From CAZFAP01 sp964516325 (GTDB lineage Bacteria; Auribacterota; JABMQX01), in contig CAZFAP010000100.1 in assembly GCA_964516325.1 (NCBI GenBank), positions 1-18,314 on the forward strand: a stretch of DNA of 18,314 bases, read 5' to 3'. The translations under genes and the position numbers were made by a program. The notes beneath the pieces were generated by a model. It saw only the letters and a list, made by a program, of their open reading frames with translations. It was not told where the DNA came from and made no database searches. Positions 1 through 7,431 of the stretch are shown here, piece by piece (position 1 is the stretch's first letter; each line of letters opens with the position of its first letter).

Positions 1-462
1 GAGGATGACGGTCAGACCGCGATTGTTCCGGGTAAGCTCGATCGTTTTGTTCAACTCATCGCGCACTTCGGGAGGGAGTTCATCGGTTCTTCCGATGGCG
101 GTCATGCGAATCGAGTTCTCCATGAGGCGGCGCCTTTCCTTCACGAGATACTGGTGAAGCAGCCGCATGAGGCTTTTGACTTCGGACCGGGGACGGCTCC
201 AGTTCTCGACGGAAAACGCATAGAGGGTGAGGTACTGAATCCCAATTTCACGCGAGAACTCGACGATGCCCCTGACAGTTTTCACTGCCTCGCGGTGGCC
301 TTTGATCCGGGAGAATCCCCGCTTCTTTGCCCACCTGCCGTTACCGTCCATGATGATGGCGACGTGCCGCGGCAACCGGGCGGGATCGAGGCCGTAATCA
401 CGCAGCGTTTTCGCTCTTTGTTCTTCCAATGATTCCGTTCGAGAAGCGGCGGCGGGACTCAT
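1..462 (-). CDS. uppS: Isoprenyl transferase (undecaprenyl diphosphate synthase), 3' end cut by window
   Basis: The first 154 residues of a cis-prenyltransferase are visible; the C-terminus lies beyond position 1. The enzyme adds isopentenyl diphosphate units to farnesyl diphosphate to make the C55 carrier for peptidoglycan and other envelope glycans, at the cytoplasmic membrane face. The family signature HVAIIMDGNGRWAKKRG is at residues 33-49, with the Mg-binding catalytic Asp at D39. It is followed by KGHREA and LTLYAFSVENWSRP, both typical of UppS. The N-terminus carries about 30 residues before the core, somewhat longer than E. coli UppS. The start ATG at 462 is the first in frame before the core; only a weak AAGG-type ribosome site lies upstream. 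It is the last visible gene of the minus-strand block, 123 nt after purA, with a dispersed repeat copy in that gap. The family call is essentially certain. Confidence 0.95.
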   Translation of the reverse strand, partial: MSPAAASRTESLEEQRAKTLRDYGLDPARLPRHVAIIMDGNGRWAKKRGFSRIKGHREAVKTVRGIVEFSREIGIQYLTLYAFSVENWSRPRSEVKSLMRLLHQYLVKERRRLMENSIRMTAIGRTDELPPEVRDELNKTIELTRNNRGLTVIL

Positions 463-483
463 ACGCGGAGGCTACCTTCTGCG

Positions 484-612
484 ATATGAACACGATGGGA
501 GATTAACCGCGGATGCACGCAGATACACGCGGATGTTCACTTTCCCATCCATCTGCGTTCATCTGCGTTCATCTGCGGTTCCTGATCATCCGCTCAATCC
601 TGTCATCCTGTG
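484..612. repeat. Dispersed decamer-based palindromic repeat, copy 1
   Basis: The left arm at 505-534 and right arm at 551-580 are imperfect reverse complements. The right arm consists of tandem decamers ATCTGCGTTC (two full copies plus a diverged third). A near-identical copy lies at 2046-2175, on the other side of purA. Similarity between the two copies extends from the sequence GAACACGATG before the left arm to a tail (CCTGAYCATCCGSTCAAT) after the right arm. In copy 1 this tail contains the purA stop codon at 586-588. Repeats of this general look are widespread in environmental bacterial genomes. No transposase is present nearby. Confidence 0.85.
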
Positions 613-1950
613 AAGATTCTTCTTCCCTGCAATTCGTCTAATTAGGGGGTCGCCTCGGAAAATGGTTTGTGAGCGTTCGGAACCCACGGAGATTATCTCG
701 ATAGGCGCACCAATAAGCTCGGACAACCTTTCAATGTACTTCCTTGCGTTTTCTGGCAGGTCCTCGTATTGGCGGATATCCGAAGTGGGGGTCATCCAAC
801 CAGCGACCTCCTCGTAGTTCGGGCGGCACTGGCTAAGCACGTGCGTGCTGTTGGGGAATTCCCGTATGACCTCGCCATTGTATTCGTAGCTGGTGCAAAT
901 CTTGATCCGGGGAACGGTGTCGAGCACATCGAGCTTCGTGAGTGCAGCGACGCCAATTCCGTTGACCCGCGCGGCATGTTTGACGATGACCCCGTCGAAC
1001 CAGCCGCACCTTCGCGACCGACCGGTGGTCGAGCCATACTCGCGGTCTCTTTTCCTGTCCACGAAATCAGCTTCCGGCGGAAACTCCGTGGGGAGGGGGC
1101 CGCTCCCGACGCGGGTCGTGTACGCCTTGACGACTCCGACAACCAGGCCGATCCAGTTGGGTCCCGTTCCGCTTCCGGTGCAGGCGCCGCCAGAAGTCGT
1201 CGTGGAAGCGGTCACATAGGGATAAGACCCAAAATCCACGTCGAGGAGAGCCCCTTGGGCGCCCTCGAAAAGAATCTCTTTGTCGAGCCTAAGGGCTTCG
1301 TTGAGGACGATCTCGGTGTTGCAGACATACGGTTTCATCCTCTCGCCGTAGTCCGTGTACTGGGTGAAAATCGAGTGCAGATCGAGGGGGTCGTGCTCAT
1401 AAACTCTCGTGAGAATGAGGTTCTTCTCGTGGAGGTTGATCCGGAGCTTCTCCATAAGGACGCTTTTGTCTAAGAGGTCAATCGCTCGGATGCCCATGTA
1501 CCCCACCTTGTCCATGTAACAGGGGCTGATTCCTCTTCCGGTCGTGCCTATCGAGTAGCAGCGGACACCATGCGCAATGGTGTCCCCTCTCATCTTTTCT
1601 CGAAGCACATCGAGGAGCTTGTGATAGGGGAAGATGATGTGGGCGGTCTCGCTGATGAGGAGGTTCTTTCCGACTCGGACGCCTTTCGAGGTTAAGGCGC
1701 CTATTTCCTCGAAGAGCGACTGGGGGTCAATGACGACGCCGTTGCCTACGATACAGGTCTTCCCTCCGTGGAGGATTCCGGAAGGGATGAGGTGCAGCAC
1801 GAAGTCGTCGTTTAAAACCCTGACGGTATGCCCGGCGTTGCTTCCGCCCTGCATCCGGACCACGAAATCCACGCGCTCGGTGAGAAGGTCTATGATTTTG
1901 CCCTTACCCTCATCGCCCCATTGCGCTCCGATTAAAACCGTGCTGGGCAT
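586..1950 (-). CDS. purA: Adenylosuccinate synthetase
   Basis: A 454-residue PurA that joins IMP and aspartate using GTP, the committed step from IMP to AMP, in the cytoplasm. The GTP-site loop GAQWGDEGKGK is at residues 8-18, with the catalytic D13 and H41 (GGSNAGHTV) at the same positions as in E. coli. IGTTGRGI and the C-terminal TTGRSRRCGWFD signature are present. Two oddities stand out. About eight extra residues within positions 122-131, just before IGTTGRGI, coincide with a palindrome (1563-1585) that is also found inside lon. The protein also runs about 20 residues past the usual ending after SVGSERSQTI, and the last residues (HRMTGLSG) and the stop codon are encoded by the dispersed repeat at 484-612. 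It follows serA by 225 nt of repeat-rich sequence on the same strand. ATG 1950 gives the canonical N-terminus. Confidence 0.97.
   Translation of the reverse strand: MPSTVLIGAQWGDEGKGKIIDLLTERVDFVVRMQGGSNAGHTVRVLNDDFVLHLIPSGILHGGKTCIVGNGVVIDPQSLFEEIGALTSKGVRVGKNLLISETAHIIFPYHKLLDVLREKMRGDTIAHGVRCYSIGTTGRGISPCYMDKVGYMGIRAIDLLDKSVLMEKLRINLHEKNLILTRVYEHDPLDLHSIFTQYTDYGERMKPYVCNTEIVLNEALRLDKEILFEGAQGALLDVDFGSYPYVTASTTTSGGACTGSGTGPNWIGLVVGVVKAYTTRVGSGPLPTEFPPEADFVDRKRDREYGSTTGRSRRCGWFDGVIVKHAARVNGIGVAALTKLDVLDTVPRIKICTSYEYNGEVIREFPNSTHVLSQCRPNYEEVAGWMTPTSDIRQYEDLPENARKYIERLSELIGAPIEIISVGSERSQTIFRGDPLIRRIAGKKNLHRMTGLSG
1563..1585. repeat. Mini-palindrome inside purA, shared with lon
   Basis: Perfect 9-bp arms GGACACCAT (1563-1571) and ATGGTGTCC (1577-1585) flank a 5-nt loop. 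On the coding (minus) strand the element begins GAGGGGACACCAT and ends GCATGGTGTCC; both stretches are identical to those of the element at 6974-7001 in lon. It encodes GDTIAHGVR in PurA, at a place where E. coli PurA has about eight fewer residues. Confidence 0.85.
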
Positions 1951-1980
1951 TTTTGAGTACCTCTACCCTGCATGCCGTAT

Positions 1981-2020
1981 CCTGTATCCTGTATACAGCA
2001 CACAGCACACAGGATACAGG
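1981..2020. repeat. Heptad (TATCCTG/CAGGATA) palindrome between serA and purA
   Basis: Perfect 12-bp arms CCTGTATCCTGT (1981-1992) and ACAGGATACAGG (2009-2020) enclose a 16-nt centre that continues the heptanucleotide rhythm with variant units (AGCACAC). It directly abuts the decamer repeat copy at 2046-2175, so nearly the whole purA leader is repeat-derived. The same heptamer family occurs inside lon at 6224-6287. Confidence 0.85.
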
Positions 2021-2045
2021 GACACACCCCCAGCGCCTTTGACGG

Positions 2046-2175
2046 CGCCACAGAGGATGAACACGATGCCAGATTAACCGCGGATGCACGCAGATACACG
2101 CGGATATTCACTTTTCCGTCGCTCTGCGTTCATCTGCGTTCATCTGCGGTTCCTGACCATCCGGTCAATGTCCTA
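2046..2175. repeat. Dispersed decamer-based palindromic repeat, copy 2
   Basis: Second copy of the element at 484-612. The left arm is 2076-2105 and the right arm 2122-2151, again with tandem ATCTGCGTTC-type decamers and the same trailing CCTGACCATCCGGTCAAT segment. It ends immediately beside the serA stop codon (2176-2178). The serA C-terminus itself looks canonical, so here the element landed just outside the gene. Confidence 0.85.
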
Positions 2176-3756
2176 TTACAGGTGGACGACTTTGACGTCT
2201 ATGACTTCTTTGAGCTGCTTGAGTTCGCTCACGACCTTTTCCGGTATATCGCCGTCAATGTTGAGGACGACGACGGCGGTTTCTCCCGCCTTCTTCCGTC
2301 CGAGCGTCATATCGGCGATATTGACATTGTTATTGCCGAGCGTCATGCCGATCTTCCCTATGGCGCCGGGTCTGTCCCAGTTCATGATGATGATAAGACT
2401 GCCTTCCGGAACAGCGTCCACGTGGAACTCGTTCACCCGGACAATCCGGGGGTCGTTCTTCTTGCCGAACACGGTTCCGGCGACCGATGTCTCCTCCGCG
2501 TCCGATTTGGCCGTAACCTTCACGAGGACGGCGAAGTCCTCGCTCTTGCTGCTCTTGGTTTCAACGACCTGAATGCCTCGCTCCTTGGCTTTGGACGGAG
2601 CGCTGACCTCGTTGACGTCGCTGTCCAGGACATGACCGAGGAAGCCCTTCAAAACGCCGATGGTCAGGGGCGCGACATCCACCTGCTCCAGCTCTCCGCT
2701 GTACGTAACTTCGAGGCACTGCAAACCTCCCTTGAGCATCTGCGCGGTGAGGTTTCCAAGCTTCTCGCTCAGGTAGATGTACGGGCGCAGTTGCTTGAGA
2801 ATCTTCTCATCAAAGGACGGAACGTTCACGGCGTTCTTGACTCTGCCTTCGAGCAAGAAATCCGCCATGAGCTCCGCCGCTTCGAGGGCGACGTTGTCCT
2901 GAGCTTCTTTGGTGGAGGCGCCGAGATGGGGCGTCCCGACGACGTTTTCGAGCGTCAGGAGAGGATTGCCGGTCGGCGGCTCCTGGCTCCATACGTCAAT
3001 CGCGGCGCCGGCGAGCTTGCCCTGCTGGAGCGCTTCGAGAAGCGATTGCTCGTCCACGATCCCGCCCCGCGCACAGTTCAGAATGCAGGCGCCGGGCTTC
3101 ATTTTTGCCATCGCCTCTCGGCCGAGGAGGTTTTTGGTTTCCGGGGTGAGCGGCGTGTGGACCGAGATGTAATCCGATTCCGCCAGAAGCCGGTTGAGGT
3201 CAACCGCTTCGATGCCGAGCTGCTGCGCGCGTTCCGTGGAGACGTAGGGGTCGTGCGCAATGACCCGCATCTCGAACGCCCTGGCGTACCTGGAAAGCTG
3301 TGTTCCGATGCGACCGAGGCCGACGATGCCGAGAGTCTTATTGCGGACTTCCACACCGGAGAATTTGCTGCGCTTCCATTCCCCTTTTCGGACGGATTCA
3401 CAAGCCTGGGGAATCTTACGGGACAGGGCGAGAAGCATGGAGAAAGTCAGCTCAGCGGTCGAGACGGTATTTCCGCTCGGGGTATTCATGACGACGATAC
3501 CCTTTTGCGTGGCAGCGGGGACATCCACGTTGTCCACCCCCACGCCTGCTCTGGCGATAGCCCTGAGCTGACCCGGATTCGCCAGTGCGTCTTTCGTCAG
3601 TTTGGTGCCGCTGCGGATGATGATGCCGTCGTATTGGCCGATGACTTCCTTCAGTTGGTCGGGCGTCAACTCCGTTTTCTCGTCGAACTGGAGTCCCCTT
3701 TGCTTGAGGATCTCCTTCCCCTGCTGGGAGAGTTTATCGCTGATGAGAACTTTCAT
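2176..3756 (-). CDS. serA: D-3-phosphoglycerate dehydrogenase, long form with ACT domain
   Basis: A 526-residue enzyme that oxidises 3-phosphoglycerate to 3-phosphohydroxypyruvate with NAD, the first step of serine synthesis in the cytoplasm. The nucleotide-binding motif GLGRIG is at residues 146-151. Arg in NCARGG (R230), Glu in WSQEP (E259) and His in VGTPHLGAST (H277) match the family catalytic triad. An intervening allosteric-substrate-binding type domain spans about 300-445. The C-terminal ACT domain begins near SLIIIMNWDRPGAIGKIG, consistent with feedback control by serine. The length agrees with the long SerA class. Its ATG overlaps the upstream aminotransferase stop by 4 nt (ATGA), implying translational coupling. 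Confidence in function is high; whether serine regulates this enzyme is inferred from the ACT domain only. Confidence 0.96.
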   Translation of the reverse strand: MKVLISDKLSQQGKEILKQRGLQFDEKTELTPDQLKEVIGQYDGIIIRSGTKLTKDALANPGQLRAIARAGVGVDNVDVPAATQKGIVVMNTPSGNTVSTAELTFSMLLALSRKIPQACESVRKGEWKRSKFSGVEVRNKTLGIVGLGRIGTQLSRYARAFEMRVIAHDPYVSTERAQQLGIEAVDLNRLLAESDYISVHTPLTPETKNLLGREAMAKMKPGACILNCARGGIVDEQSLLEALQQGKLAGAAIDVWSQEPPTGNPLLTLENVVGTPHLGASTKEAQDNVALEAAELMADFLLEGRVKNAVNVPSFDEKILKQLRPYIYLSEKLGNLTAQMLKGGLQCLEVTYSGELEQVDVAPLTIGVLKGFLGHVLDSDVNEVSAPSKAKERGIQVVETKSSKSEDFAVLVKVTAKSDAEETSVAGTVFGKKNDPRIVRVNEFHVDAVPEGSLIIIMNWDRPGAIGKIGMTLGNNNVNIADMTLGRKKAGETAVVVLNIDGDIPEKVVSELKQLKEVIDVKVVHL

Positions 3757-4880
3757 GATAGCACCTCCTGCGCAGCTTTTACTCCGGCGCCAACCTGGAA
3801 CTGGTATCCTTGTTTCTTCAAAGCAAACTCGAGGGCGGACATCGCCGTCAGGATGTCAAACTCGTTGGTGTACCCCATGCTGCATATCCGCACGATTTTC
3901 CCTTTGAGTTTCTCCTGCCCTCCGGCAAAGGTAACGCCGAACTCGTCTCGCAAGGTCTTATCGAGGAGTTTTCCCGCGTCTATGCCCAAAGGGACGTTGA
4001 TGGCAGTAACCGCATTCGACGGGGCATGAGAGAACAGGGACAATCCCATCGCCGTAGCTCCCGCCCGAACCGCCGCGGCGAGCTTCGCATAGAGCTTCAG
4101 GAGATTCTCTCTTCCTTCCTTTCGTATCATCGCCAGAGTTTCGCGAAGGGCACACAGGAGGCTTATGGCTGGCGTGAAGGGAGTGTCGGACTTGTCCGCC
4201 GCCTTCTTGGTATCCAGGAAATCGAAGTAGAATTTTGGCATCTTCGAGGACTTCACAAGATTCCACGCTTTCTGGCTGGCGGAACAAAACGCGATGCCGG
4301 GTGGAATCATAAGCCCTTTCTGAGAACCACCGACCGCCACATCAATGCTCCACTCGTCCACCGGGAGATCGTCGCAGAGCAGCCCGCTTATGGTGTCCAC
4401 AACGATGACGGCCGGGGTTTTGGCGACGATGCTGGCGATGGTCTTAATGTCATTCCGGGCAGCGGTGGAGGTCTCGCACAACGTCACGTAAACGGCCTTG
4501 ACGCCATCGGTAAGGCGTTTCTCAATTTCTCCCGGGTCAACCGAATACCCCCATTCGACCATGATCTCGTCAACGTTCGCTCCGTAGGCACGACCGATTT
4601 CGCCGAAACGCTCGCCGAACTTGCCCCCGTTCACCGTGATGATTTTATCGCCGGGGGACACAAGGTTGACCACGGAAGCTTCCATTGCTCCGGTTCCGGA
4701 AGAGGCAAAGACGAGGACGTCGTTCTGGGTAGCCAGGATGTACTTCAGTCCGCTGAGGATCTCCTGGAGCATTTCCTCGTGCCTCTTTGTGCGGTGGTGA
4801 AAGATGGGTTTCCCCATTGCGGAGAGAGCCTCCGGGGGAACAGTGGTCGGTCCTGGGGAATAGAGGTATTCTTTTCTCAT
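3753..4880 (-). CDS. Class V aminotransferase (alanine-glyoxylate / serine-pyruvate type)
   Basis: A 375-residue fold-type I PLP enzyme. It begins MRKEYLYSPGPTTVPP, the typical start of the alanine-glyoxylate / serine-pyruvate / phosphonopyruvate aminotransferase branch. SSGTGAMEASVVNL (from about 60) binds the cofactor phosphate, VDTISGL (about 161-167) holds the PLP-contacting Asp, and the Schiff-base Lys is K188 in GGSQKGL. An in-frame extension upstream to 5003 exists, but ATG 4880 has a GGAGC ribosome site at suitable distance and gives the family N-terminus. The 4-nt overlap with serA suggests it supplies the transamination step of serine synthesis in place of a classical SerC, with phosphohydroxypyruvate or hydroxypyruvate as acceptor. 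That role is inferred from context; the substrate cannot be read from the sequence. Alternatives are glyoxylate-to-glycine or serine-pyruvate transamination. Confidence 0.92.
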   Translation of the reverse strand: MRKEYLYSPGPTTVPPEALSAMGKPIFHHRTKRHEEMLQEILSGLKYILATQNDVLVFASSGTGAMEASVVNLVSPGDKIITVNGGKFGERFGEIGRAYGANVDEIMVEWGYSVDPGEIEKRLTDGVKAVYVTLCETSTAARNDIKTIASIVAKTPAVIVVDTISGLLCDDLPVDEWSIDVAVGGSQKGLMIPPGIAFCSASQKAWNLVKSSKMPKFYFDFLDTKKAADKSDTPFTPAISLLCALRETLAMIRKEGRENLLKLYAKLAAAVRAGATAMGLSLFSHAPSNAVTAINVPLGIDAGKLLDKTLRDEFGVTFAGGQEKLKGKIVRICSMGYTNEFDILTAMSALEFALKKQGYQFQVGAGVKAAQEVLS

Positions 4881-4939
4881 GCAATTGCTCCACGCTGTTG
4901 TTATTGTTTGTTCACGTCCTTGGCGTGTCCTGACAGACT

Positions 4940-7393
4940 CTACCTTATAACGAAAGAAGCGCCAATAACATCTTTGATGCCTTTGGCCGTAACGAACTGG
5001 CACTCCTGGAGCACGACCTTGGGCAATTGGCTGAGGTCGTTCTTGTTTTCCCAGGGAATGATAATTGTGGTGATTCCCGAGCGGTGCGCCGCCAGAATCT
5101 TCTCTTTTATGCCCCCCACAGGAAGGATGTTCCCGCGGAGCGTAATCTCGCCTGTCATCGCCACGTCGCCCCTCACCGCCCTTTTAGTAAGGGCAGAGAG
5201 AGCTGACACAAAAATTGCCACCCCGGCCGACGGGCCATCCTTGGGGACCTGACCCTCTGGAACGTGCACGTGAATATCGGTCTTGCGGTGAAAACCGCTG
5301 CCGAGACCAAATTCCGCACGGTGGGCGCGAATATAGCTCAGGGCCGCTCTGGCGGATTCTTTCATAACTTCGCCAAGTTGTCCAGTGAGAGTAACCTCGC
5401 CCTTGCCCTCCATGAGGAGGGTTTCGACTTTCAGGATTTCTCCGCCGTCTTCGGTCCACGCCAGACCCGTCGCTACTCCCACAGCCGCTCGACGGTCCGA
5501 TTTCTGATGGCGGAACTTGGGATTTCCGAGGAATGCTTTGAGGTTTAAGCGGTCCACAACCACGGCGCGTTTCTTCCCGGATGCCAGCTTTCTGGCAACC
5601 TTGCGACAGATTCTTGAGATTTCCCTCTCGAGGTTGCGGACGCCCGCCTCGCGGGTGTACTCCCGAATGATGCGGAGCAGAGCGTCCTCCTCTATTTTGA
5701 GCTTTCTCTTGGTCAGCCCATTGGCGCGGAGTTGCTTGGGGACAAGGAATCCCCGCGAGATCTCCAATTTTTCCCATTCCGTATACCCTGGCAGTCGAAT
5801 GACCTCCATCCTATCGAGGAGCGTCGGGTGGATCGAATATTCCAGGTTCGCGGTCGCAATGAACAGAACATCGGAGAGGTCGAAATCCACCTCGATGTAA
5901 TGGTCGTTGAAAGCGTGATTTTGCTCGGGGTCAAGAACCTCCAAAAGAGCCGAAGAAGGATCGCCGCGGAAATCCGCGGACAACTTGTCAACCTCGTCGA
6001 GCAAAAAGACGGGGTTGCGGGAGGCGATTTTCCTGACGGACTGAATGATCCGCCCCGGGAGGGCGCCGATGTAGGTTCTCCGGTGTCCGCGGATCTCGGC
6101 TTCGTCGCGGACGCCGCCCAGGGAGACGCGGACGAACTTTCTGCCGAGGGCCCGGGCGACGGATTTCGCGAGGGAGGTCTTTCCTACGCCGGGGGGGCCA
6201 ACAAAACAGAGGACCGGCCCGCTCCCTGTGTGCTGTATCCCTGTATCCTGTATCCTGTATCCTGTATGCTGTATAGAGGATACAGGGCGCGCCCGCATTT
6301 TGCGGCGGAGCTTTCTGACGGCGAGATACTCGAGAATCCGTTCCTTCGGCTCCTCCAGTCCGTAGTGGTCCTCCGTCAGAACGGTCTGGGCGTGCTTGAT
6401 GTCGAGGTTATCCCTCGTGCTCTTCGACCAGGGCATTGAGAGCAGCCAGTCCACGTAGTTTCGGGAAACGGTCGCCTCGGGCGAGATCAGGGGCATCTTG
6501 GACATTCGGTCCAGCTCCGAAAGCGCCTTTTCCTGCCCCTCCGGGGACATCTTTACTTCAACAACTTTCTGCCGGAGCTGGTCAATTTCGTCGTCGGAGA
6601 GACCTTCTTTGCCGAGTTCTTCCTCGATAGCCCTTTTCTGCTCGGCGAGGTAAAAAGCCTTCTGCCCCTTTTCAATCCTCTTGTGGACTTTGCTCGTGAT
6701 CTCTCGTTCTATCTGGAGAATCTCAATCTCCGAGTATAACAGGGCGACCAGGCGAGACATCCGCTGCTCGAGGTCATCCATGGTAAGCAGTTCTTGCTTT
6801 TCGGGGACTCGAAGGATCACGTGCGCGCAGACAGTGTCAACGAGCCTTTCGGGATCGTCTATCTCCCGGATGGAGGGAGACATGTCGGGGGGAATTCGGG
6901 GGTTGAGCTCCACATACGACTCGAAGAGGTCAACGACGGACCGCATCAGGGCTCTTGTGCGGAGGTTTTTCTTGGGGACACCATGCTTATATGGTGTCCC
7001 CTCCGCCAGCGGGACCACTTCGACTTTGAAGTAGCCATCCTCAGAACTGTACGAAACGATTCTCCCGCGGCTCATGCCTTCGAGGAGGATTTTGGCGGAG
7101 CCGTCCGGCATCTTGAGCATCTGGATAATCTTGGACTGCGTCCCCACGGGATGAATGTCGGCAGGTGCGGGGTTCTCATTTTCGCTCGACTTCTGCGCGG
7201 CAACAAAGAGTGGTCCCCCGGCAAGAACCGCCGCCTCGACGGCTTTGACCGATTTCTCTCTCCCCACCAGGATCGGCAGAACCATGTGGGGAAACACGAC
7301 GACATCCTTCAGGGGGAGAAGGGGAAGGACGACGGTTTGACTCGCGTCTTTCTCTTTGGCGGCCGGTGGTTTTGATTTCGTCCGTGTGTTCAT
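4940..7393 (-). CDS. lon: ATP-dependent Lon protease with two repeat-derived insertions
   Basis: An 817-residue LonA-type protease that degrades misfolded and regulatory proteins in the cytoplasm as a hexamer. The N-terminal substrate domain starts near 22 (VVLPLLPLKDVVVFPHMVLP). Walker A GPPGVGKT is at 399-406, Walker B VFLLDEVDK at 462-470, and the Ser-Lys dyad is S722 (PKDGPSAG) with K765 (GGIKEK), keeping the 43-residue spacing of E. coli Lon. Two oddities are visible. Residues about 131-141 are encoded by a palindrome shared with purA, and residues about 369-391, directly before the ATPase strand GPVLCFVGPPG, are encoded by a CAGGATA heptad repeat. ATG 7393 is chosen because residues upstream of it are low-complexity translations of repeat DNA. 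No clear ribosome site precedes it, so the start is less certain than the gene. Confidence 0.95.
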   Translation of the reverse strand: MNTRTKSKPPAAKEKDASQTVVLPLLPLKDVVVFPHMVLPILVGREKSVKAVEAAVLAGGPLFVAAQKSSENENPAPADIHPVGTQSKIIQMLKMPDGSAKILLEGMSRGRIVSYSSEDGYFKVEVVPLAEGTPYKHGVPKKNLRTRALMRSVVDLFESYVELNPRIPPDMSPSIREIDDPERLVDTVCAHVILRVPEKQELLTMDDLEQRMSRLVALLYSEIEILQIEREITSKVHKRIEKGQKAFYLAEQKRAIEEELGKEGLSDDEIDQLRQKVVEVKMSPEGQEKALSELDRMSKMPLISPEATVSRNYVDWLLSMPWSKSTRDNLDIKHAQTVLTEDHYGLEEPKERILEYLAVRKLRRKMRARPVSSIQHTGYRIQDTGIQHTGSGPVLCFVGPPGVGKTSLAKSVARALGRKFVRVSLGGVRDEAEIRGHRRTYIGALPGRIIQSVRKIASRNPVFLLDEVDKLSADFRGDPSSALLEVLDPEQNHAFNDHYIEVDFDLSDVLFIATANLEYSIHPTLLDRMEVIRLPGYTEWEKLEISRGFLVPKQLRANGLTKRKLKIEEDALLRIIREYTREAGVRNLEREISRICRKVARKLASGKKRAVVVDRLNLKAFLGNPKFRHQKSDRRAAVGVATGLAWTEDGGEILKVETLLMEGKGEVTLTGQLGEVMKESARAALSYIRAHRAEFGLGSGFHRKTDIHVHVPEGQVPKDGPSAGVAIFVSALSALTKRAVRGDVAMTGEITLRGNILPVGGIKEKILAAHRSGITTIIIPWENKNDLSQLPKVVLQECQFVTAKGIKDVIGASFVIR
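6224..6287. repeat. Heptad (TATCCTG/CAGGATA) repeat inside lon
   Basis: Tandem TGTATCC-type heptamers with perfect 10-bp outer arms CCCTGTATCC (6239-6248) and GGATACAGGG (6278-6287). On the coding strand it is read as a cycle around Q-D-T-G-Y-R-I. It accounts for about 23 residues (369-391) absent from ordinary Lon, where the basic segment runs straight into GPxLCFVGPPGVGKT. It belongs to the same family as the intergenic element at 1981-2020. Confidence 0.88.
6974..7001. repeat. Mini-palindrome inside lon, shared with purA
   Basis: Perfect 11-bp arms GGGGACACCAT (6974-6984) and ATGGTGTCCCC (6991-7001) enclose the loop GCTTAT. It encodes EGTPYKHGVPK at Lon residues 131-141, in the linker between the N-terminal beta domain and its helical part. 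The coding-strand ends GAGGGGACACCAT and GCATGGTGTCC are identical to those of the purA element at 1563-1585. Confidence 0.87.
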
Positions 7394-7431
7394 ACGATTC
7401 AGGATTCGGCACGCAGACCCGCTCTCCCTGA

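Noticed and set aside
1981..2020. CRISPR array from the repeated heptads
   Set aside because: Units are 7 nt and directly tandem without spacers; no cas genes are present.
1972..4029. Long plus-strand open frame of 685 codons opposite serA
   Set aside because: It is an antisense shadow of serA and the repeat island; translation has no domain and the minus-strand gene is unambiguous.
3810..5252. Long plus-strand open frame opposite the aminotransferase and lon
   Set aside because: Antisense shadow created by GC-biased codons of the real minus-strand genes.
6221..6289. Intein or intron in lon
   Set aside because: The insert is only about 23 codons, lacks splicing motifs, and is fully open and repeat-derived.
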